Positions 60,804 through 64,000 of a stretch of 64,000 bases of DNA are shown here, one piece after another. The stretch's first letter is position 1, and each line of letters starts with the position of its first letter. The stretch is from Spartobacteria bacterium (lineage in GTDB: Bacteria; Verrucomicrobiota; Verrucomicrobiia; Chthoniobacterales; UBA10450): contig PLCM01000015.1 in the NCBI GenBank assembly GCA_003134765.1, positions 127,421 through 191,420 on the forward strand, read 5' to 3'. The position numbers and the translations under genes were made by a program. The notes under the pieces are model-generated. The model had not been told where the DNA came from. It ran no database searches and saw only the letters and a program-made list of their open reading frames with translations.

Positions 60804-62615
60804 ATGGCACAACCTACGAAAATAGATTTCGCAGTCGGCATTGGTGGCGAGAATGGCCAGGGCATCGCCTCCACGGGGGATATTCTCGCCCGCATCTTCG
60901 CGCGCCGCGGGCTCCATCTCAATGCCTACAACGCCTATCAATCGATCATCCGCGGCGGACATACCTTCCTGACCATTCGAGCGAGCGATGCCCCAGTGCG
61001 CAACATGGGTGACAAGATCGACGTGTTCATCCCGCTCAATCAGGACACGATGGATCGCCACCTCCATTTGTTGAAGTCCGGCGCCTGCGCCATCTACGAC
61101 AGCGAGAAAATTACGCCCGGGCAGGCCGCTGACGGCGTGCAGCTTTGCCCGATGCCCATGAAGGAGTTGACCCAGGGCAACAAGCTGGCGATCAACACGG
61201 CCGCGCTCGGCGCCACGCTTCAGTTGCTCGGCATTGAATCGGAGCCGCTCGAATCGGTCGTTACCCGACAGTTCAAGAAGAAAGGCGACGCAGTCGTGGC
61301 CCAGAATATTGCGATCGCCCGGGCTGGATACGATTATGCGGCGCAGAACTTCAAAGCGTTTCCCTGGAAGACACCGATGGGAGCCAAGCCGCTGGGGGTC
61401 ATCACCGGCAACCAGGCCACTGCCATGGGCGGCGCGGCGGCGGGAGTAAAATTTTACGCTGCTTACCCGATGAGCCCATCCACCGGGGTGTTGATGTGGA
61501 TGGCGGCGCACGCACGGCAGCTCGGCATCATGGTCCGGCAGGTCGAGGACGAGATCGGCGTGATGAACATGGTCATCGGCGCGGCCCATACCGGTTGCCG
61601 CTCGATGTGCGCGACCAGCGGCGGCGGCTTTGCTTTGATGTCGGAGGCCATCGGCATGGCGGGAATGATCGAAACGCCTATCGTCTGCATCGATGTGCAG
61701 CGCGCCGGCCCGGCCACCGGAGTGCCGACCAAGACCGAGCAGGGCGATCTCTGGCAAGTGCTTGGCGCCGGCCAGGGCGATTATCCGAAGTTGGTCGTGG
61801 CGCCGTCGAGCCAGCTCGATTTGTTCCGGACGATTCCGGAGCTGTTCAACCTCTGCGACAAGTACCAGTGCCCCGGTCTGGTCCTCGCGGACCTGCTCAT
61901 CTCCGAAGGAACGTCGAGCATTGATCCGGACGAGCTCGACTTCAACGTGAAGATCGACCGCGGCGAATTGATTCTGCCTAATGGCAACATAGACGGAGCA
62001 AATGCCGCCAGCGGTTACAACGACAAGGCCTACCTGCGTTTCAAGAACACCGAGAGTGGCATCTCTCCGCGCGCGGTGCCCGGCGTTCCCGGCCACATCT
62101 TTACCGCCGCCACGGACGAGCACGATGAAGACGGCACGATCATCAGCGACGAATTCACCAACCCGCACAAGCGCCGCATGATGGTGGAGAAACGTGGTCG
62201 AAAAATGCAGGCTGCGATCGACGATATCGCCCCGCCAAAACTTTTCGGGCCCGAAAACGCCGCCGTCACCCTGGTCGGGTGGGGTTCGACCGAGGGCGTG
62301 ATTCGCGAAGCCGTCGAAAAGCTCGCCGGCGAAGAAGGTATCGTGGCCAACCAACTTCAGATCCGATGGATCGTTCCCTTCCACGCCGCTGAGATCAGCC
62401 GGATTCTTTGGCAGAAGAATGTCATTGTGGTTGAGAACACTTACAGCGGCCAATTCGCCCGATATCTACGGAGCGAGACCGGCTTCGACGCGCAAGGCCA
62501 CATCCGCAAGTACGACGGCGAACCGTTCATGCCCCATCACATTGTCGAAGCCGTTAAAGACCAACTGGCCGGCAAGACTCGCCTCTCCGTGCCGGTGCAT
62601 GAGGTTCTCGCATGA
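60804..62615 (+). CDS. korA: 2-oxoacid:ferredoxin oxidoreductase, fused gamma-alpha subunit
   Basis: With KorB this enzyme oxidatively decarboxylates 2-oxoglutarate or a related 2-oxoacid to acyl-CoA, reducing ferredoxin. Residues 1-190 are the gamma domain (VGIGGENGQGIASTGDILAR, NAYQSIIRGGHTFLTIRAS). The alpha/pyrimidine-binding domain follows (GNQATAMGGAAAGVKFYAAY, SPSTGVLMWMA, VQRAGPATGVPTKTEQGDLW). It is 603 residues from ATG 60804. The substrate (2-oxoglutarate versus branched or pyruvate-like) is not decided by the sequence alone. Confidence 0.9.
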   Translation: MAQPTKIDFAVGIGGENGQGIASTGDILARIFARRGLHLNAYNAYQSIIRGGHTFLTIRASDAPVRNMGDKIDVFIPLNQDTMDRHLHLLKSGACAIYDSEKITPGQAADGVQLCPMPMKELTQGNKLAINTAALGATLQLLGIESEPLESVVTRQFKKKGDAVVAQNIAIARAGYDYAAQNFKAFPWKTPMGAKPLGVITGNQATAMGGAAAGVKFYAAYPMSPSTGVLMWMAAHARQLGIMVRQVEDEIGVMNMVIGAAHTGCRSMCATSGGGFALMSEAIGMAGMIETPIVCIDVQRAGPATGVPTKTEQGDLWQVLGAGQGDYPKLVVAPSSQLDLFRTIPELFNLCDKYQCPGLVLADLLISEGTSSIDPDELDFNVKIDRGELILPNGNIDGANAASGYNDKAYLRFKNTESGISPRAVPGVPGHIFTAATDEHDEDGTIISDEFTNPHKRRMMVEKRGRKMQAAIDDIAPPKLFGPENAAVTLVGWGSTEGVIREAVEKLAGEEGIVANQLQIRWIVPFHAAEISRILWQKNVIVVENTYSGQFARYLRSETGFDAQGHIRKYDGEPFMPHHIVEAVKDQLAGKTRLSVPVHEVLA

Positions 62616-62622
62616 AGCGAAG

Positions 62623-62720
62623 TTATTAGTTACTGGCTAATGGTTATTAGGTCAGATGAAAAACCGTACCCCGAGCGCGAATTGGCGTTACCAAATAACT
62701 AATAACAAATAACTGATAAC
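62623..62720. repeat. Period-7 inverted array (TTATTAG / AAATAAC type)
   Basis: Left: TTATTAG, TTACTGG, CTAATGG, TTATTAG (62623-62650). Right, in strict phase: AAATAAC, TAATAAC, AAATAAC, TGATAAC (62693-62720). The arms complement each other around a GC-rich 42-base centre. It separates korA from korB within one operon. Confidence 0.88.
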
Positions 62721-62727
62721 CCGGCCC

Positions 62728-63651
62728 ATGAGCGCAACAACTGAACCAGCCGTCACAACCACCGAAAAGCCCGGTCAACTCACTAAGGACACCTACCGCG
62801 GCCGCATCCATCCGGATTGGTGTCCCGGCTGCGGCGATTTCTCCGTGCTCGCCGCGCTCCAAACCGCGATGTTCGAGCTAGGCCTCCAACCGCATCAGGT
62901 CTGCGTCGTCAGCGGCATCGGCTGCTCGTCGAACCTGCCTGGCTACGTCAATACCTACGGCATGCACACACTCCACGGCCGCTCCCTTGCCGTAGCCACC
63001 GGGGTAAAGCTCGGCAACCACGAATTGAAAGTCATCTGCACCGGCGGCGATGGCGACGGTTTCGGCATTGGCGGCAACCATTTCGTCCACACCATGCGCC
63101 GCAACGTCGATCTGACTTACATCGTGATGGACAACCAGATTTACGGCCTCACGACCGGCCAATGCTCGCCCACCAGCGTCAAGGGGATGAAGACCAAGAG
63201 CACGCCTCACGGCAGCGTCGAGAACCCGATTAACCCGATCCCGATGGCGATTGTTTGCGGCGCGACCTACGTGGCCCGCGCCTTCAGCGGCAAACAGAAA
63301 CACATGGTCGAAATGTTCAAGGGCGCCATTCAACACAAAGGCTTTGCACTGGTGGACGTGTTCAGTCCCTGCGTCACCTACAACAAGGATAACACCTACC
63401 AGTGGTTCAATCCGCGCGTGAAGATCCTGGAAGAACAGGGCCACGACCCGACGGATCTGCACAAGGCAATCGACCGCGGCTACCAATGGGGCGAAGAAAT
63501 CCCCATCGGCCTCTTCTGGCGCCGCACCGATTTAGAGACGCTGGAAGAACAAGAGCCCGTGCTCCACACGGGCGAAGGTCCGCTGGCCTTCCGCAGCAAC
63601 CTCGGCATCCCGTCAGAACAGGCGAAAGCACTGATCAACGAGCTGCTATAA
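62728..63651 (+). CDS. korB: 2-oxoacid:ferredoxin oxidoreductase, beta subunit
   Basis: KorB is the thiamine-diphosphate subunit paired with KorA. The 307-residue product has the cluster-ligand region HPDWCPGCGDFSVL and GIGCSSNLPGYVNTYG, the TPP/Mg motif GGDGDGFGIGGNHFVH, and DNQIYGLTTGQCSPTS. A later Cys (FSPCVTYN) is also usual. There is no ferredoxin domain in either subunit, so a separate ferredoxin is needed. Confidence 0.92.
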   Translation: MSATTEPAVTTTEKPGQLTKDTYRGRIHPDWCPGCGDFSVLAALQTAMFELGLQPHQVCVVSGIGCSSNLPGYVNTYGMHTLHGRSLAVATGVKLGNHELKVICTGGDGDGFGIGGNHFVHTMRRNVDLTYIVMDNQIYGLTTGQCSPTSVKGMKTKSTPHGSVENPINPIPMAIVCGATYVARAFSGKQKHMVEMFKGAIQHKGFALVDVFSPCVTYNKDNTYQWFNPRVKILEEQGHDPTDLHKAIDRGYQWGEEIPIGLFWRRTDLETLEEQEPVLHTGEGPLAFRSNLGIPSEQAKALINELL

Positions 63652-63702
63652 TTTGGTGGCGCGCGACTGGGAGTCCCGTTTCTTCGGTGCCCAGGTTATT
63701 TG

Positions 63703-64000
63703 TTACCCGCCTTGATCCATGGCTTCGGCGGTGCCGAAACTATCGCGTTCTCCGCTGAGTTCGCCTTTCGGGGCGGGGGCGCCGGAGCGTTGCTCGCCGG
63801 GACGCGGCTCGGCTTTCGTCAGTTTCTGGCCCTGGCGGGAGAAGCCGGTTTTGCCGACGCCGACGCAGGTGCAACCGGTGCCTTCGGCGCAACCCTGGCA
63901 GCAGTAGGTTTGGCCCGCGTGGGTGTAGCCTTCGCCCGGCCACTCGTTCTTCTTCATTCGGCAGCCGGGGCACGCCGGCGCCGGAATCGATTTCCGCAAA
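63703..64000 (-). CDS. Cysteine-rich protein, metallothionein-like (start at or beyond window edge)
   Basis: About 98 residues are visible, possibly not the full N-terminus, because the first codon is a TTG at the edge. CPGCRMKKNEW and the block QTYCCQGCAEGTGCTC hold seven cysteines in a pattern like bacterial metallothioneins (GKxYCCxxC...). The second half is Pro/Gly/Glu-rich without cysteine. Metal binding is inferred; other small zinc-binding families remain possible. Confidence 0.6.
   Translation of the reverse strand, partial: LRKSIPAPACPGCRMKKNEWPGEGYTHAGQTYCCQGCAEGTGCTCVGVGKTGFSRQGQKLTKAEPRPGEQRSGAPAPKGELSGERDSFGTAEAMDQGG

Noticed and set aside
60795-62453. Open 552-residue frame on the minus strand opposite korA
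   Set aside because: It mirrors the codon structure of korA in GC-rich DNA, has no recognisable domain and no ribosome site; the same holds for the 422-residue minus frame opposite secY (11803-13071).

Overview
The window looks like a chromosomal piece of a GC-rich member of the Verrucomicrobiota, most likely a soil Spartobacteria/Chthoniobacterales-type organism. That placement is inferred from gene content: the futalosine menaquinone route (mqnE, mqnA), a GYF_2 plus pseudopilin-like family, an Anbu peptidase, and dense intergenic hairpin repeats. No 16S gene is present to confirm it. Almost all of the sequence is coding.

Bases 1-16414 are the S10, spc and alpha ribosomal clusters joined in one + strand run: the fusA tail, rpsJ-rplC-rplD-rplW-rplB-rpsS, an unrelated coiled-coil ORF, rplV-rpsC-rplP-rpmC-rpsQ-rplN-rplX-rplE-rpsH-rplF-rplR-rpsE-rplO-secY-adk-map-infA-rpmJ-rpsM-rpsK-rpsD. 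tuf, rpsN, rpmD, rpoA and rplQ are missing from their usual slots, and four repeat elements sit between the ribosomal genes.

Bases 16415-33904 are mixed: a response regulator, a DUF2934 protein, a holin-4-type membrane protein, Anbu, trpF, a secretin, an ECF sigma factor, mqnE-mqnA, recJ-recG-htrA in a tightly overlapping run, a broken DUF6600 gene, asd, an L,D-transpeptidase and a tiny lipoprotein. The main discovery is in recG. A REP-associated tyrosine transposase (RAYT) element with hairpin-bearing ends is inserted in frame inside the helicase domain, so one 900-residue frame carries both proteins.

Bases 34027-40700 are a complete histidine-utilisation operon (hutH, hutU, ftcD fusion, hutI) that converts histidine to glutamate and a one-carbon folate unit. 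A small toxin-antitoxin pair is lodged between hutU and ftcD. Bases 40952-45728 hold the protein quality-control cluster tig-clpP-clpX, then cinA. Bases 45835-56742 carry envelope enzymes (L,D-transpeptidase, GH3 glycosidase, FKBP isomerase), nadD-rsfS, a Tat-exported amine oxidase, a zinc-ribbon coiled-coil protein, ychF, tRNA-Pro(GGG), an aldo/keto reductase and an HDAC-like deacetylase. Bases 57124-64000 hold two paralogous membrane/pseudopilin-like proteins, a secreted transglutaminase-like protein, the korA-korB 2-oxoacid:ferredoxin oxidoreductase and the edge of a cysteine-rich protein.

Two repeat systems run through the whole window. One is a set of six intergenic hairpins whose arms are period-7 (heptamer) tandem arrays. 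Each site uses a different heptamer, apart from one pair. The other is a set of GTAG...CTAC or GGAG...CTCC inverted elements that look like REPINs, the expected partners of a RAYT. Some of them supply the stop codons of neighbouring genes.
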